From Ricordea florida (taxonomy: Eukaryota; Cnidaria; Anthozoa; Corallimorpharia; Ricordeidae), in the NCBI GenBank assembly GCA_949710005.1, contig OX453275.1, positions 34,468,718 through 34,532,717 of the forward strand: DNA of 64,000 bases, given 5' to 3'. The position numbers and the translations under genes are program-made. The first letter of the stretch is position 1, and each line of letters opens with the position of its first letter. Shown here one piece after another: positions 13,698 through 62,880 of this stretch. Below the pieces are notes generated by a model that saw only the letters and a list, made by a program, of their open reading frames with translations, made no database searches and had not been told where the DNA came from.

Positions 13698-14709
13698 GTA
13701 GCTACTTCTCTAAGAGAAGTAGCTACTATGTCATCGAGTGTGTAAGTCCGTAAGTGGTCCAATCTTCGGATTGTGTTCGGAACATTTATCGGTTTTATTT
13801 CGGATTACCGGTTTTGTACGATTCCAAACTCTACGAAACTCTACCACATCGACGATAGCCGAGGCTAATCTCGATGTTACCCGATCCATTTTCGTCTGCT
13901 CTCGTCAACGATCGACTACTTGTCGATTGAAACGTTCCAGCGACGTTGCTTACTTTGGTTAGAGTTGGAGTCAACAGTTCACGATTACAGGTAAGAGGAT
14001 TTGTTACCTCCGCCAAGGAGGTTATGTTTTCACGCCTGTCTGTTTGTTTGTTTGTTTGTTTGTCTGCCTGTTAATCGTTTTACGCAAAAACTAATCAACG
14101 GATTTGCATCAAATTTGGTAGAAAGGTCCAATCAGTTAAAATTTGGGATTTATCCGGATTAAACTCCGGATCTCAGATCCAGACTAGACGCTCTTTGGAG
14201 CGTTCACTCGGGCTACACTTGATAATATGGCTTCGAACAAACGTGAATGTCAGTTTACGCCTTACTTTTGTATATATTGTATATATTGTATGGCTGGTTC
14301 CACGACCGCAAAAAACCTACCAGACTGTATATCGCACCGCAATTCTTGTCGTGTTTAAGCTGAGCGATTTTATCAGAAAGTTTTCTAAGGTTTTACAGAA
14401 ATTTCAGTGATAATTGGGTTTGTTTGCTAATCGAATGTTGACCAATCAGCTTTCTTGGTTCCCACGGTAGAAAACAGTTGTGAAACTTGATGCCATTCAT
14501 CTGATTCCAAGTTATCGAAGGCGAAGAAGCGATATGTGGGAAAAACAACAATATTACTCCTCAATCGGATATACTTTTCTTCAAATAGCTCTTATTTGTA
14601 GATCCAAACTCTTAAGACAACAATATGTGACGGGGCAGAGGTATGCGCTCTACCGAGTGCCCTTCTAGTTATTTATTTATTTATTTATTTCATACAGAAG
14701 TAGCTACAT
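13698..14709. mobile_element. Possible 1 kb element with 13-bp inverted ends
   Basis: tgtagctacttct at the left is matched by agaagtagctaca at the right. Inside lies a block (about 14008-14180) with cctccgccaaggaggttatg, a TTTG microsatellite and caaaaactaatcaacggatt, which resembles a repeat family I know as widespread in marine invertebrates. Near the right end, the reverse complement of 14630-14675 reads agaagggcactcggtagagc, a tRNA-promoter-like motif. Boundaries are tentative because the left repeat is also part of a local palindrome (13699-13727). Confidence 0.45.
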
Positions 14710-15395
14710 GTAGTCCTCGACTGCCTATTTTTAGCAATTGTGCTCTTGCACGTCTCATATCAAAAAGAGAATGCTAGTATTTTAACATGACTTTACTTAT
14801 TTAACAGTTTCCCCAACTGGCATCAAAGATTTTCGAACACCTTAATAAAAAAAACCCCGCTCAAAGGGCGATTGGTAAGCTTGGAAAGGACGTTTTACGA
14901 GCCAACTGCTTTGTACCGGAGACAATTGTAAACTTTTCCGACGGTATAATATCAGTGAAGTGTCCAGCAAACAGGTGTTAACAACTGAGACAATCGTGAA
15001 CTTACTGGTATTGTGATAATACAACTTCAAATTCTCATAACCAAGTCATAAGAAACGTAACTTGCTTAATAGAGTCATAAAGTCGTCTGTTTTCTTTTCG
15101 TGGGAGCTAGAGTAAAGGGAACACCTCACATCTAGAAAGAACACGCGTTGACATTGGGAACAGGAGTCAACCCGCGAGTTCCAAGAAGCAATGCGGATGG
15201 GATGTGATCACACAATCGCCGGGCCAACAACACAGGCAACACGACTGATTCTAATTTCAAGAGAATTGTTCCCCAAATATTGAAAGGAGTGCAAAGAGTG
15301 CATGTATAGTAAACTTGAAAATTTATAATGTGTTACAATTTTGAAAGATGTATTTCAGCACTGTCACAGGCAAACTCGGAAAAGTCAATGCGAAT
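14710..15395. other. Non-coding, nothing recognised
   Basis: AT-rich sequence with no supported gene or repeat boundary. Confidence 0.5.
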
Positions 15396-15471
15396 TCTCC
15401 TAATAGGAGTCAAACCTACGACCTTCCGATTACTAGTTTGGACGCTCTACCACTGAGCTATAGAAGACTCG
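15396..15471 (-). repeat. tRNA-derived SINE head or tRNA-like pseudogene
   Basis: On the minus strand the block contains an A-box-like tagctcagtggtagagcg and a B-box-like ggtttgactcc at tRNA spacing. The acceptor arms do not pair into a full 7-bp stem and the anticodon loop is irregular, so a working tRNA is unlikely. Best read as the Pol III promoter head of a tRNA-derived SINE. Confidence 0.6.
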
Positions 15472-16692
15472 TGGAAGCAAGGTCATTAAACTAGGTTCAT
15501 GGAACAAACACCCTGCATGCTGTTAAGACTGAATGTTAAAGTGAAATCGGACTATTGGTTCAAAAGTGTGTCTGCCAAGATTTATTTACCAAAAACATTC
15601 TCATCGCTGACACGCTACGTTTCAACAATCTGGCAACGAAATTGATTGTTTTAATATACAATGTTGTTGGGAAATTGCTTAAAGTTTAATGGAACGCGTT
15701 TTTATCCAACGAATTTTTGTGCGGGATCATTTCTTTATGGAAACACGAGAGATGCTGAGGTTTTTTCGGTAATTTCTACTTGGCAACTTTTGTTCTTGCG
15801 AGTTATTGTGGTTGTCAGAAATAAGTCTTGTTTCTGTTATAACCAATGAGTGTTTTGCTCCGAACAGCGCGTTGGTTTTGTTCCTTTTTATCATTTTTAA
15901 TCAAAACTGATTGTAATGGCTTAAGTTATTAGTTTTTGCAGCAGGTTGACATTTAAAAATACAAAACCACAAATTTTAACGGAGCACGGAATAATACTTT
16001 GAGCGACTTACGTGTCAGCAGGTTGGAAAGGCATGCCACGTCTTATATTTTATGCGTTACTTCCACTCAAGTGTGAAACGGACGTGGACGGCACTTTCTC
16101 GAACGGATTGTGCACTGAAAACGTTAGTTCAGGAGAGAGGCTACTGTTCCGCTCATGCGCAGGCATCAATTCCGGCTGGAACTTGTTGTGTCTAGGTTTG
16201 TGACAGAAAAAAGCGCGCACGAAACAGACTGACAAACTCGAGGGCGTGCGCAATGTAATAACCACAATGAATATAGTCTCGTTTGTCGGGACTTTTGATG
16301 TGTTTCTTTGTTTTAACAGTATACATTTTAAATTTATCTCTTTTTTTCTTAGAAACTAACTACGGAATTTAAGCGAATTTTTCTGCCACTAATTGCTCCT
16401 AATTTCATTACAGCATAGAGCAAAGCTTGTCAGAGGAATTTCCATCGTTGGACGGGCACAAAGGGAATTTTTAAAGGACAACACGTACCACAGCATTTTT
16501 GGTCCTTGGGCCTCTCGAGAATAACTACCTTTGACAATATCAGTTCTCCGAAAGACCTCAGCAACCGGCCAAGGAGCAATAATGGCAAGAGACCTAATAA
16601 AATGCCAGGAATTACCGGCGTTCATGGTGTCAATACTTATTTTAATTTACTGATGTGAATTATGGTGGCTGGCAGGTAGAGAAGGAACTTCA

Positions 16693-52722
<36,030 letters not shown>

Positions 52723-53054
52723 AAGACCACCGGTGTTTTGAAGCTTGTCAGGAGACTCAAGATAGCTCATGTGTCTAGAGGATCTCACAATTATCACAGC
52801 TTCCTGTTATGCAGATAAACGAAAACTGAATCTTGCTACAAAATTGTCGGCAGGTCTATGTCGTTAAGAATTGGCAGTTTTAGAGAGGCTGGTTGAGGAA
52901 CTGTCACAATTAGTTTGGAGCCGGTTTTGACTGACTGGCGTAAAACAACAAAAAATTATTACTATGGATAATCAAAACAGATTCACACAGTTCTTTGAAC
53001 CAGTCAGAAATCAAAGCGATGCATGATGACACCACCAGCCAGGAATAATTGGTT

Positions 53055-53060
53055 AATAAA
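53055..53060 (+). promoter_or_regulatory. Candidate polyadenylation signal
   Basis: First AATAAA downstream of the stop codon, 333 bases after it. Another is at 54275-54280. Which is used cannot be told from sequence alone. Confidence 0.35.
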
Positions 53061-55856
53061 TTGGCTCGAGTTTTACTCGTCATTCAAGCAATGCAAAACC
53101 AAAGAAATCGAGAATTTACTTTGGTGTGTGATTTGAAAACCATTTTAGGTTTAGTTGCATGTCTTTGATTTTCTTCACCTTTTTTTTATCTGTTCACGAT
53201 TTGGAGGTGTAAACGGCGCAGAATGATAAGATTGGTTTTTAACACAGTGAAAATTTGTCGGCCACTTTGTTTTTCTAAAATAATCACTTTAACATTTAGC
53301 AAAAAGGAGTATTTTATCGATACTTGAGTGATCATACCAAAGAAAACTCTGAGACAAAAAGTAGTAGTTCGCGTACGATTAGTGCAAAAAAAAGTGTCCT
53401 GCAGTCCCAGATAAATTTGCCGGCTGCTACGTCCATTGGGCTCTGTTTCGATATCAGTTGCCATTGACATTATTGTATATAGAGCGTCGAGCATGGTCTT
53501 CAAATAAGGACGAAGAGGCTACGCAGGGAATTTGAAGAGCAATTGCTTAGAAAGAAATTTGTAGATAGCGTCGAACTGGGCAAAAGATGTACTCGAAATA
53601 TTATTCAGATGTAAGTAGACGTTTATATTGTATAATCATGATATTATTTATTAGCTGTCCTTAAGAGTCGTCTACCTGCAAACTGTACGTTTTAATTCAT
53701 GTACAGAAGCTTAGCTTGGATAATATTTTTCTATATATTGTTTGCAAAAAGCTGAAGATAAGTGGACAGTGGAGAGTCACACAATGTATTAATTTATGTC
53801 AAATTCGTTTTGGTCTTTGGCGCCGATCTGTTGTCGGGTTTTGCTTTTTGGTTTATTTTGGAGAGAGATTTCTCTTAAAATAATGTAGAGTTGCACAATG
53901 TATTAATTTTTGTGAAATTCATTTTGGTCGTTTGGCGACGATCTATTACATGGTTTTGCTTTTCAGTTTTTGTGAGACGACGCTTCCTAAAACTAGCAAG
54001 TGATTTCTGGCCAAGCCTCACGCGTGTGTGCGTCTTTTCTGGTCTGGATATATCCCGCGGGGGGAAGGGGGGGGGGGGATTTGGGAAACTTGGGTGAATT
54101 TTGCTGGCCATGGGTATGTGCCGCTGGCCTCTCAGAGCCTCTGCCCCATTATAATCTATTTTGTGACCAGTTATAGACTCCATCTTAGTCACTTTTGGTT
54201 ATTATTTTCGCGATCACTTTCCATTTATGCATCTACTTTATCAATCCTTTAGATAGGTCATCCGGTCATCCTAAAATAAATTGACATATTTTTTAAATGG
54301 AATGAGGAACACTTCACTTTTCACCTATAGTACAAGCATTCTGTTACGTTTGCTAACCGTAAATATTTACTTAAGTACCGTCATAAATAGTTGTAAATGA
54401 GAACATTTGTCTTCAAAAGACACCGTTGTAGTAACTCTGTTGAAAGTGCGACCCCATAATAGTCATTCCAGTCGTGAAAATGAGACCCTATACGGCGGCA
54501 CATCCCCGCATGACTCTTCTAAGGAATTGCCCCACCCTCTCCCCGCCCTTACTTTCCCAACACCCCCCTACCAAGTGGAATATAGGTTGGTGAAAGTTAT
54601 TTATTGGTCATTTACGGATTGTCTGACCCTAGCAGGCGGCAAGTGTCACGTGCATACTACGTCACTAGCCATCTCATGTGACCAGGGCGCATGTCGACTA
54701 GAAAGGGAAAAACCACTTTGGTGAATGTGAAAATTCGTGCCAACATTTGAAATATTCCGATTACGTATAGTGCTGTTGAACTTGTCTATTAGGATACCTG
54801 GGTCCCTGTTTTATACAGTTTTCGTTTTCGATGACTCCTTATGACGGCTCACTGCAGCCAGATTTTTTGATACTCGCATATTTCAATCGGAAAGAATCAC
54901 TTGCATCATATAATTGAAACTTTTATTTACTAAATTTGAATTAATGAATTGATATTCATCAAATTCTTAAAACGTTTCCCTGCGAGGTACGTATACTTTC
55001 TGCTGTTAATTGAATATGTGCAAAATTAAATATTTGCGTTCAACCCTTTGAGCCATAAGGGGTCTTACTGTGACGAGTAAGATCGTCTGGCATTAGCCAG
55101 AGTAAAATCAGAAAGTCACTCTTAGGTGGTAAAGTGTTAAAATATTTGTATTGAATATGAATGCGTATACAAACATCAAGGTATGACGACGTTTTAAAAG
55201 TGAGACTTTATATTAGTTGCAGTGGTGTAAGAAATTAGGCCATGCAGAAAAGTAACGATGGCATTTCCCTGAGAGAATAAGGTTATGAGTAGGCATATTA
55301 TGAGCAATATACTTTACAATAACGGTGTGAAATCTCGCACGTGCGTGATTTACTTTTAAAGGGCGTTCGTTAAAGTAGGATTCTCAAACATTGGCGATCT
55401 TCTTGCCATGATACCAAGATTGGTGGTGAAACATATCTCACTGGTTATGCCACTAATGTATTAAGTTAACAGATATTTTAGAGCTCAGTACTTATAGTGT
55501 TGTTTCCAATTTATGGGTAGTATATTATTAGCTGCTGTGCTAAATACGGATATAAATAACTTGGCTGTGCAGTATGACAAATTGCACTACCATTTTTAGG
55601 CGTCTGAGTCCTAATACTTTAACATCAAAGAGCGATGGACTTCGAAACTTTCGTTTGACCAGTTGAGCTATACCAAAAGCCGTGATTCCGTTAGATACTA
55701 CATCACGATAATCGTAAATTATATTGGTGTATATAGAGTATGACTATAACAATTTTTAGTGTTTACAAAGCGATTTTGCTAATGAGAATATTGCTTCACT
55801 AGCTAAAATTTCCATAGTTAATTGCATATAGCATTAGCACTATAATATAGATGTTG

Positions 55857-55945
55857 CAGTTTAATTTTTACCTTGGTTCAAATTTGGTTTTCTTTTGTTT
55901 TGGTTATGATAATTTGAATCAAGGATAAAATTGAACCCCAACGTA
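55857..55945. repeat. Fold-back MITE, third copy
   Basis: Left arm with ttaccttggttcaaatttgg and right arm atcaaggataaaattgaacc are inverse and match the 43974-44103 element. Flanked by ttgca/caac remnants of the arm ends. Confidence 0.65.
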
Positions 55946-57799
55946 GACAACATAGAGCAAGGTGTTTTCATGCATTGAACTTTGACCATAATTTATATCT
56001 TTTAAAACGCACTTGCAAATATTTGTAAATAATATTGTATGTATTGTAGCTGTGAATAAAATGTTAATCAACTCAGATTCAGATGTTTTTACTGTTTTAC
56101 TTATGGTGAAGTACATTCACCAACGTAGCAAGAAATGATTGTGACTGGAATGGATACTTCAGAAATTTGTGAGAAATGTTGTGACACATATACAGTAATT
56201 TTGTGACACATATACAGTTGAGGTTATCGCAAAATAAGGCGAGACATTGATATGGTGTCACCATAACAATATATGAGAGCCAACCAGTTCGAGTCGGCTT
56301 TTAACCCTAATCACTATAGATCAGTGCCAAACCCAGCAGTTATTCTCTGCGTAAACAGCGTTGTTTATCTGCCAAAGGTGGTTAACACTGAGGTTGTCAG
56401 GTATATACCATGTAACGTGACCAAATTGTCTCGCCTTATATCAGATAACCTCTATTGTATATGTCCCACGAAATGTCTCACCTTATTTTGAAGTATCCAT
56501 TCCAATCACCAGCCAAGAAGAAATGGTACAAGAAAGGGTGATATATGTTAATATAGTAACATGCAGAACGGGCGTTCCTTGGGTATGGACACTTGTTTAA
56601 AATTTAATCGCGTAGCCTGATATTTTAAATCCGTCTCCCTCTCCTCTTTTGAAGTCAGTTTTTGGCTCACCCAAATCCTCTGTAAGCTTTGTCATCTAAA
56701 ATGGCGACGGAAATCGACAGACACTATTCCACTCAGCCATAGGTTCCTACAGTATGGACACTTCTTCTCTACCCTTCAGTGAAGTGCACTTAAATTGAAG
56801 AGTAAAATCTTATTATCGAAAATTATGTACTATTTTCAACAGTTCAGAAAACCAAAGATGCGTTTCCAAAGGTTTTCAAAAATTGATATTTATGCAGTGG
56901 CAGAGAGCAAAGACTCTTGGGGTACAGGCTCAGTGCAAATTGATACGTATTGTTTATCCTCTGTTCTCATCTATTAAAAATGATCAATAAGAACAAGAGG
57001 GCTCTCGCTTCTCCGATATTTACTCGAAATACCCACCCCTCCCCATAGTTCCGCTAGCTAAATCAAATTTACTTATTTATACCCTTAGTAGTTCACAGTC
57101 TGTGGTTTCTTTTTGTTTGTTTATGATATGGCATGGGAAACAGACTGTGACCTTTGAGACTCTGCCTAATGCAAACAGGAGAGAGCATTCGAGATTTTGA
57201 GTGTGTTCCTTTTGTAGAGTTAAGACACAAGCAAACCATAGCCATTCAAACACGACTTAATAGGCCAGAAGTTCCAATGATTCAAAGTTTAATCAAGGGT
57301 TGCTCATAGCGATCGAAGTGTAGACAATTCTGAAGAAAGGCGTAGTAGCGATTGAAATTATTGTTGTAGAGCTGAATTGATTCTGGCGTAAAGCGGTTTG
57401 AACTAAGAGTGAAAAAGCAGAGAATAAGACTTCTATGTACTTGCGTTGACGGCAAGCGTGGGAACTGACTTGAAATGACACGCCTTTAACATAGACGAAA
57501 ACTAAACTAATATATAACTTAACAAAACAATTAAATTCGTCTTACTTTGGTTTCCTGATTTGCTTGTTCCAAAAAATAGCGTAGATTGGCTGTAGCTTTT
57601 ACGATAGCTTCGTTTTCAGCGTCGCAGAAAATGTTCTAAGCAATTATCGAAGCGTGGTCTGAAAGCTAATTGCACGCTCACATTACAGGAGTCAGTGATT
57701 GGTAGACTTTAAAGTGCTAACTAATTAACTATCCGGATTTGGATTTGTGATCCGAGATCACACTTAAGAGAATTTGTGTCAATGAAAAGTTTAGGAAAT

Positions 57800-58045
57800 T
57801 GTAATTTAAGATCCTCCTCGGATGGTTTGTTGCTTGCAACGCCAACTTATAGAAGTAGGGTTACATTGGGAGATAGATCATTCCAGGTCGCAGCTCCGGT
57901 ACTCTGGAAAGTATTACCGCGTGAGATACGTTCTATTATACAGATCTAAGTGCCATTTGAAAACGCACCTCTTTAAAGAGGCTTTTTATTCATTTTTAAC
58001 ACGATAATTACGAGTATCTTAACATCCAGCGCAATATAAGGATTA

Positions 58046-58115
<70 letters not shown>

Positions 58116-58120
58116 TATTG
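57800..58120 (+). mobile_element. 3' end of a CR1/L2-type LINE
   Basis: One frame reads TYRSRVTLGDRSFQVAAPVL then WKVLPREIRS to a stop; the next frame continues with SKCHLKTHLFKEAFY. This is the usual C-terminus of these reverse transcriptase proteins, split by a frameshift near 57945. A short 3' UTR and an (ATT)n tail (58047-58112) follow. 5'-truncated and dead. Confidence 0.8.
58047..58112. repeat. ATT microsatellite
   Basis: About 20 ATT units forming the tail of the LINE fragment. Confidence 0.92.
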
Positions 58121-58427
58121 TACTCAAGGAGAGTGCTAGATGTTGAGCATGGTTCGTTCACGCCGCTTGTATTTACAACTACTGGAGGGATGGGGAAAGA
58201 GTGCTTAAGATACCACAGTCGACTGGCTGAGCTGATAGCTGTCAAGAAAGGAGAACAGTACTCAAAAACAATCTCGTGGATTCGAGCAAGGACATCCTTT
58301 GCACTTCTTCGGTCGGCCCTGGTTTGTCTTCGAGGAACACGGGTGAAGCGCCGTTCCGCGTATGATTTTAAAAATTGTGACATTGAAGTCGCGGTCGCCG
58401 AAGGAGCCATGGACTTTTCTTAGATTT

Positions 58428-58941
58428 CCCATTACCAGGAGCGTGATTCTCCCATACTGGGTCTGGCCATCAGCACAGTCGCAAAAGTGTCTATTTTTAG
58501 ATTTCCTTTTTCCGTGAAACAAACAAAGGGTGTCTTTTCTGACCAATCACAATGTGAGATTTTATTACGTCACTGGACAAAGTAACGTGCCAGAAAACGC
58601 TGTATGGCTCACGCTGAATACTCATAATACTGAAAGAGGTCAAGTCGATTTAATACGATGCCAGAAATTGAAACACGGTTTGTGGCTTAGTAATTACTTT
58701 TATTAAATTTTCTTTTATTGCACGATCGGCTTATTTATCGTAAAGACAGGAATGGTTTAAGCTGTCTTGGACCACGTAAGTACGGAAAACGGACTGTGCC
58801 AATAGTTTGTCCGCCATATTTTTCGCTTCTGTGGCAGTCATCATGGTAATTGCTTTCGTCGGAAATTGGGATCCAAAAATAGACACTTTTGTGACTGTGC
58901 TGATGGCAGGATGTACCGTACAATCACGCTCCTGGTAATGT
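58428..58941. mobile_element. 0.5 kb MITE with about 70-bp inverted repeats
   Basis: Left cattaccaggagcgtgattc and ggccatcagcacagtcgcaa correspond, inverted, to right gtgactgtgctgatggcagg and aatcacgctcctggtaatg. The arms differ at several positions. No gene inside; no clear target duplication found. Confidence 0.8.
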
Positions 58942-58944
58942 TAT

Positions 58945-59220
58945 AGATTATATTTTATAGTTAAAGATCATAGGTATAAAATTTATGGAGATTTTAACTA
59001 GTGAAGTAAATTAGGGTATCTATTAATCTTAGGCTAATATTAGGGTTTCTTTATTAATAAAGTCGCGTCCGCCGATTGACACTATTTAGATTTTAATTAG
59101 TTATGGACTATATACTATAATTATGGATCATAGGTATAGATCTATGGAGATTTTTATTTAGTGAATTAAATTGGGATATCTATCATCTTAGGCTAATATT
59201 AGGTTTTTTCATAATTATGA
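58945..59220. repeat. Duplicated LINE-like 3' UTR sequence
   Basis: Two blocks about 150 bp apart share gatcataggtata, tatggagattttta, agtgaa-taaatt-ggatatctat and cttaggctaatattagg-ttt. A third-party 3' tail (tttatttaaaaattattatt) follows at 59340. Confidence 0.7.
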
Positions 59221-59351
59221 TTGTTGTATCTTTACTATTTTTTCGCTGTCATAGCATGTATATGCCAATTTTTAAAAATGTAATTAACAAAGTACACATT
59301 ACCAATGAATGTTTTCATCAATAAAGTTATGTTTATTACTGTTTATTTAAA

Positions 59352-59352
59352 A

Positions 59353-59396
<44 letters not shown>

Positions 59397-59397
59397 C
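59352..59397. repeat. ATT microsatellite
   Basis: (ATT)n run of about 15 units, probably another LINE tail. Confidence 0.9.
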
Positions 59398-61900
59398 ATG
59401 GCACATCAAAGGAACCAACGAATCCTCTGTCCCTTTGATGCGCTATGATCCGTGTGATCTCAGTTCATAAACCAAATCTGGATCATGCCAAAGGAACGCA
59501 CCTTTAGATTGTAAACAGTGCCAATATTCGTCTTGTACCAGTCCTTCCCGAGTGTTTATTGTGTTACGCTATTTCCTGAAGGCAGGAGAGCACGAGTGAA
59601 ATGTTACGCTGCGAATGATGTTCCCCTCGGGTCCTTTTCGAGAGTCATAAACAGAAATACGATTTGAAAATACAGATGTTTTTATTTTGTCATATTGAAA
59701 ACGACAACTGGACTGAGTCAGCTGAGTTAAATCGCCAAGAAACAGCTGCATTCGCCGCGGACCGAGCTTCAAAGTAAGTGGATTTATCAATTGTTTAACT
59801 TCTTTTCAACCCGATTAATGGTTCTAATGTTTATCTTACTTTAAGAAATGTATTCTCGACAATTATAACCTACCCTTTCTGGCAGCTTTTTGTGTAAGAT
59901 ATTTTCTTTTAGCGAACGCTGGTGGCAATCGACAGATCGCACATCAGTTCAAGTTGCAACGCGCAAATTGCGACAGACAATGGATGAACTAGCGATAGAA
60001 ATGTGTACAAGACGTTCCCACGCTACGGGAATCGATTCAACTGCTTTGAACTATCGTCGTTGACTTGGCTACTTCTCTTGATAAAATGACCCGGTTCCGC
60101 CATAAGTCTGTATTGTCTCAGGAATGATCTGTGGACTTACCCTTTCAAGTGTTTGTCGAGCAATCTTGAAACACTCCGCGTACACAGAATGGTATCGCTG
60201 TGTTTAATTTGTTGTACAAACGATGTGGAACAGATTGTTGTAATTTCTTTCGGCTCTGTGCACCAACGGCTCTCAGTGTTACACATCTCGAACGTTGGAA
60301 GTTGAAATGTTATCGACCGCATAGTTTCTTTTCTGAAACCATGACATTCACGTTGTCGATATCTAAGCACATTTTGAACTAATTAGCCGTGAACGACTGT
60401 CAGTCTGCGACTAAAGTCAGTTCGGAAAAAAAAGTCCACGTATTTCACTCATGTGGCCGTGAAGGAAAGTTGCGAAAGTGTCCAAGTTTCATCATCACGG
60501 AGATCATGTTTTGTTAGCTTTCAAAGGTCTTCAAGACATGGCTAAATAATTGAATACTTTGACACGTACATGTAATGGAAACGTGTTATCGGTTCTTTAA
60601 TCCGGCATTAACTGTTGTGATTTAAGAAATATCATTAAGCGAAAACAATCTCGTACTCTTAGCCTCGTGACATAAAATTATCGTTAAGAGTGTTTTAGTG
60701 TTTGGTAGAGATGTTATTCTAAATTATCATAATTTATTTGAAATGATCATAATGGCGTATTTACGAGAGGCATTTTCACTACGGTTGGATTTTTTAACCG
60801 TAAACCGCCAATGGCTGTCTCTATGTTCTCTTCATCTTCAGCATAATTGAATTACATAGCACAGAAACGAATATAGGAAGGGAACAAGTAAAATATTTAT
60901 ACGCTTGGGAATAGGAATGGAATGTTAAATCGTGCCGAACAGTCGACACAACAAGATCGTTCTCAACTTATCACGCGATAGGTGTGTGTGTATATAAAAG
61001 CATCCCCTCTTCAGGAGAGGACACACGTACCTCAAGCGCACGATTAGATTGTATAAAGAAAACCATACAAATAAGTACGCTTAAAACGTAACACTGCTGA
61101 TTATAGTATAGGCAGGTAGCAAGGCTAAATAGTTAGGACACCGGATTCCCGCGTTCAACTCGGCCTGCTTTGAGCGCTAGTTGGTTTGTATCACGGTCAT
61201 CGTGAAATTGAAATCCTCGACCACGCTTTTAATAATCCTCTGGTCCGCTTCCCACCAGTTAGGATTCTTAACGTAGTCTATGTTCTGTTTGCAGTATTTT
61301 GATTCTCTGTTTAGCTCGATCAAACAAGCGCCTGGTTGCTATATTATCACCGAATTTAAATAGCGATAGTTTATTATGTATTCTTATTACCACGTGTTCG
61401 CTGGCGTTGTAGTTGTCTCATTTCACTCTTCATTTCCTCTCCAGTTGTTATTTGTTGCATGTTCTCACTGCTGGTTGAGTTATGGCAGCATTTTGGCAAT
61501 TTCTGAACTGATGATGGTCTTTTATATTGTTTTATTACTCGTGGTTATGCGAAAGCATTCACGAGTGTTACGGGGGTAACCGGAAGTCCATTAATTAGCC
61601 AATCACCAGGCGCATAGTATTTCAAGCGAATCGGAACACAGGTTAGAAAGTGGTGGCACGCGTGGCCTGACTGATCGGCGCGCTGTCATTGCTCGTTTTG
61701 TGTCACTCTTTGACAAGTTCTGAGTTCAGCCACCCAGGGGTTTACCTCGGTATAAAAACCTGTGAAGTTTTTCTTCGTTTTTTCACTATTATTTCCCTAG
61801 TCTCTATTGTTTTGTCTCCTTTGTTTTCTTTGCTTTAAGTCACTCGTGAACGTGACAGATTTTTACACTGAGGATGAGTTCCTTCAGTCTCATTTTGGAA
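59398..61900. other. Non-coding, nothing recognised
   Basis: Only short frames without domain content or splice context. No repeat with clear ends seen. Confidence 0.5.
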
Positions 61901-61939
61901 AAGGGTTTGGTGATCTGCATAGGCTTACACATATCTTCT

Positions 61940-62435
61940 ACTGATGGCCATCACCGGTAAATAAAACGACACGGTTCGAGTTGAATTTGCTCAGCTTTTG
62001 CTCGTACCTGAACGAATAATCGATCAACTATACCGGGTATTTTTGTCTCGCTAAATCTCATGCAAATGATAAGATCTGGGAACCGTTATTGACCGTTATT
62101 CGCGAGTAAAAGGAACGTGAACATCATTTGGCTCGTAAAGGAAACGCCATTTACTATGACAGCGGCCTTAAACTTTGTTTGTTTACTCTTTTAACACTGC
62201 TGTGAAATCCTCTAAACAACCCTACAACATTTGCCGTTAGGTAGTGTCGGTGCTTCGACAAAATAAAACTTCTGATGTCAATCACCGATACGTGAAACAA
62301 TGCGGTTTGAGTTGGTTTGCTCATCGTTTGCTCTTATATACCCTTAAATTAAACGAATGATCGATCGGAAATACAAATAACTATGCCGGCTGGGTATTTT
62401 GGTCTCGGTAAATCTCATGCAAGATCTGACCGGTT
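61940..62435. repeat. Degenerate direct duplication, about 330-bp spacing
   Basis: Segment at 61940-62080 (gttcgagttgaatttgctca, then taccgggtatttttgtctcg) recurs at about 62275-62430 (gtttgagttggtttgctcat, then gctgggtattttggtctcgg), both followed by taaatctcatgcaa. Identity is moderate with indels. Confidence 0.65.
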
Positions 62436-62609
62436 TTGGAGAATTCATTTGTAATTGTCAAAATCCCTGGACGTTAAGTACTTGTTACTTTGTAAAGACT
62501 GGCACTTGGGTCCGAAAAGTTGACAGATTCCACGTAGCACGTGCGAGGACCATTCTCCTTTATAACATAGCTTTGGAAAAGCGCTCCCTCTGATTGGCTA
62601 ATGATTGGC

Positions 62610-62825
62610 TAAATGTATACTCAGCTGTGTATGTACAACTCTTTCAATGACTTTGCTCTAAACTGGCAGCACAGAGATAGGGCGATAGTTCTGAACTTGG
62701 AGTTTATCATTGTCCTTATATAAAGGGGTAACCTGTGCCATTTTCCACGATGCTGGGACCGTCCCATCTGTAATCGATTTATTAACCAAATAGGTAATTG
62801 ACGGAGTCAACTCCTTAGCAGCATT
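62610..62825 (-). pseudogene. LINE reverse transcriptase fragment
   Basis: Minus strand reads ELTPSITYLVNKSITDGTVP, SWKMAQVTPLYKD and QNYRPISVLPV, the N-terminal part of a CR1/L2-type reverse transcriptase. It reaches an in-frame TAG and then continues SKVIERVVH before being lost. It is followed upstream by the microsatellite at 62826. Confidence 0.78.
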
Positions 62826-62880
62826 ATAATTATTATTATTATAATAATAATAATAATTATTATTATTATTATTATCATTA
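62826..62880. repeat. AAT/ATT microsatellite
   Basis: Mixed (AAT)n/(ATT)n run. It gives an Asn/Tyr-rich artificial insert in the minus-strand frame across it. Confidence 0.88.

Larger units (their letters stand above)
52723..57779 (+). other. 3' flank of the receptor gene, no other gene
   Basis: Presumed 3' UTR then intergenic sequence. Contains a G-run at about 54061-54080, a low-complexity cytosine-rich stretch around 54510-54570, and the fold-back MITE copy at 55857-55945. Frames of about 60-105 codons have no recognisable content. Confidence 0.55.

Noticed and set aside
16389-16625. Minus-strand 78-codon ORF just upstream of exon 1
   Set aside because: No identifiable domain; could be a repeat remnant, but nothing supports a gene.
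54407-54724. 105-codon ORF downstream of the receptor
   Set aside because: Composition of a repeat (cytosine-rich, no domain); no supporting splice or start signals.
58118-58423. Overlapping ORFs of about 100-145 codons on both strands
   Set aside because: They span the ATT microsatellite and MITE boundary, with no recognisable protein content.
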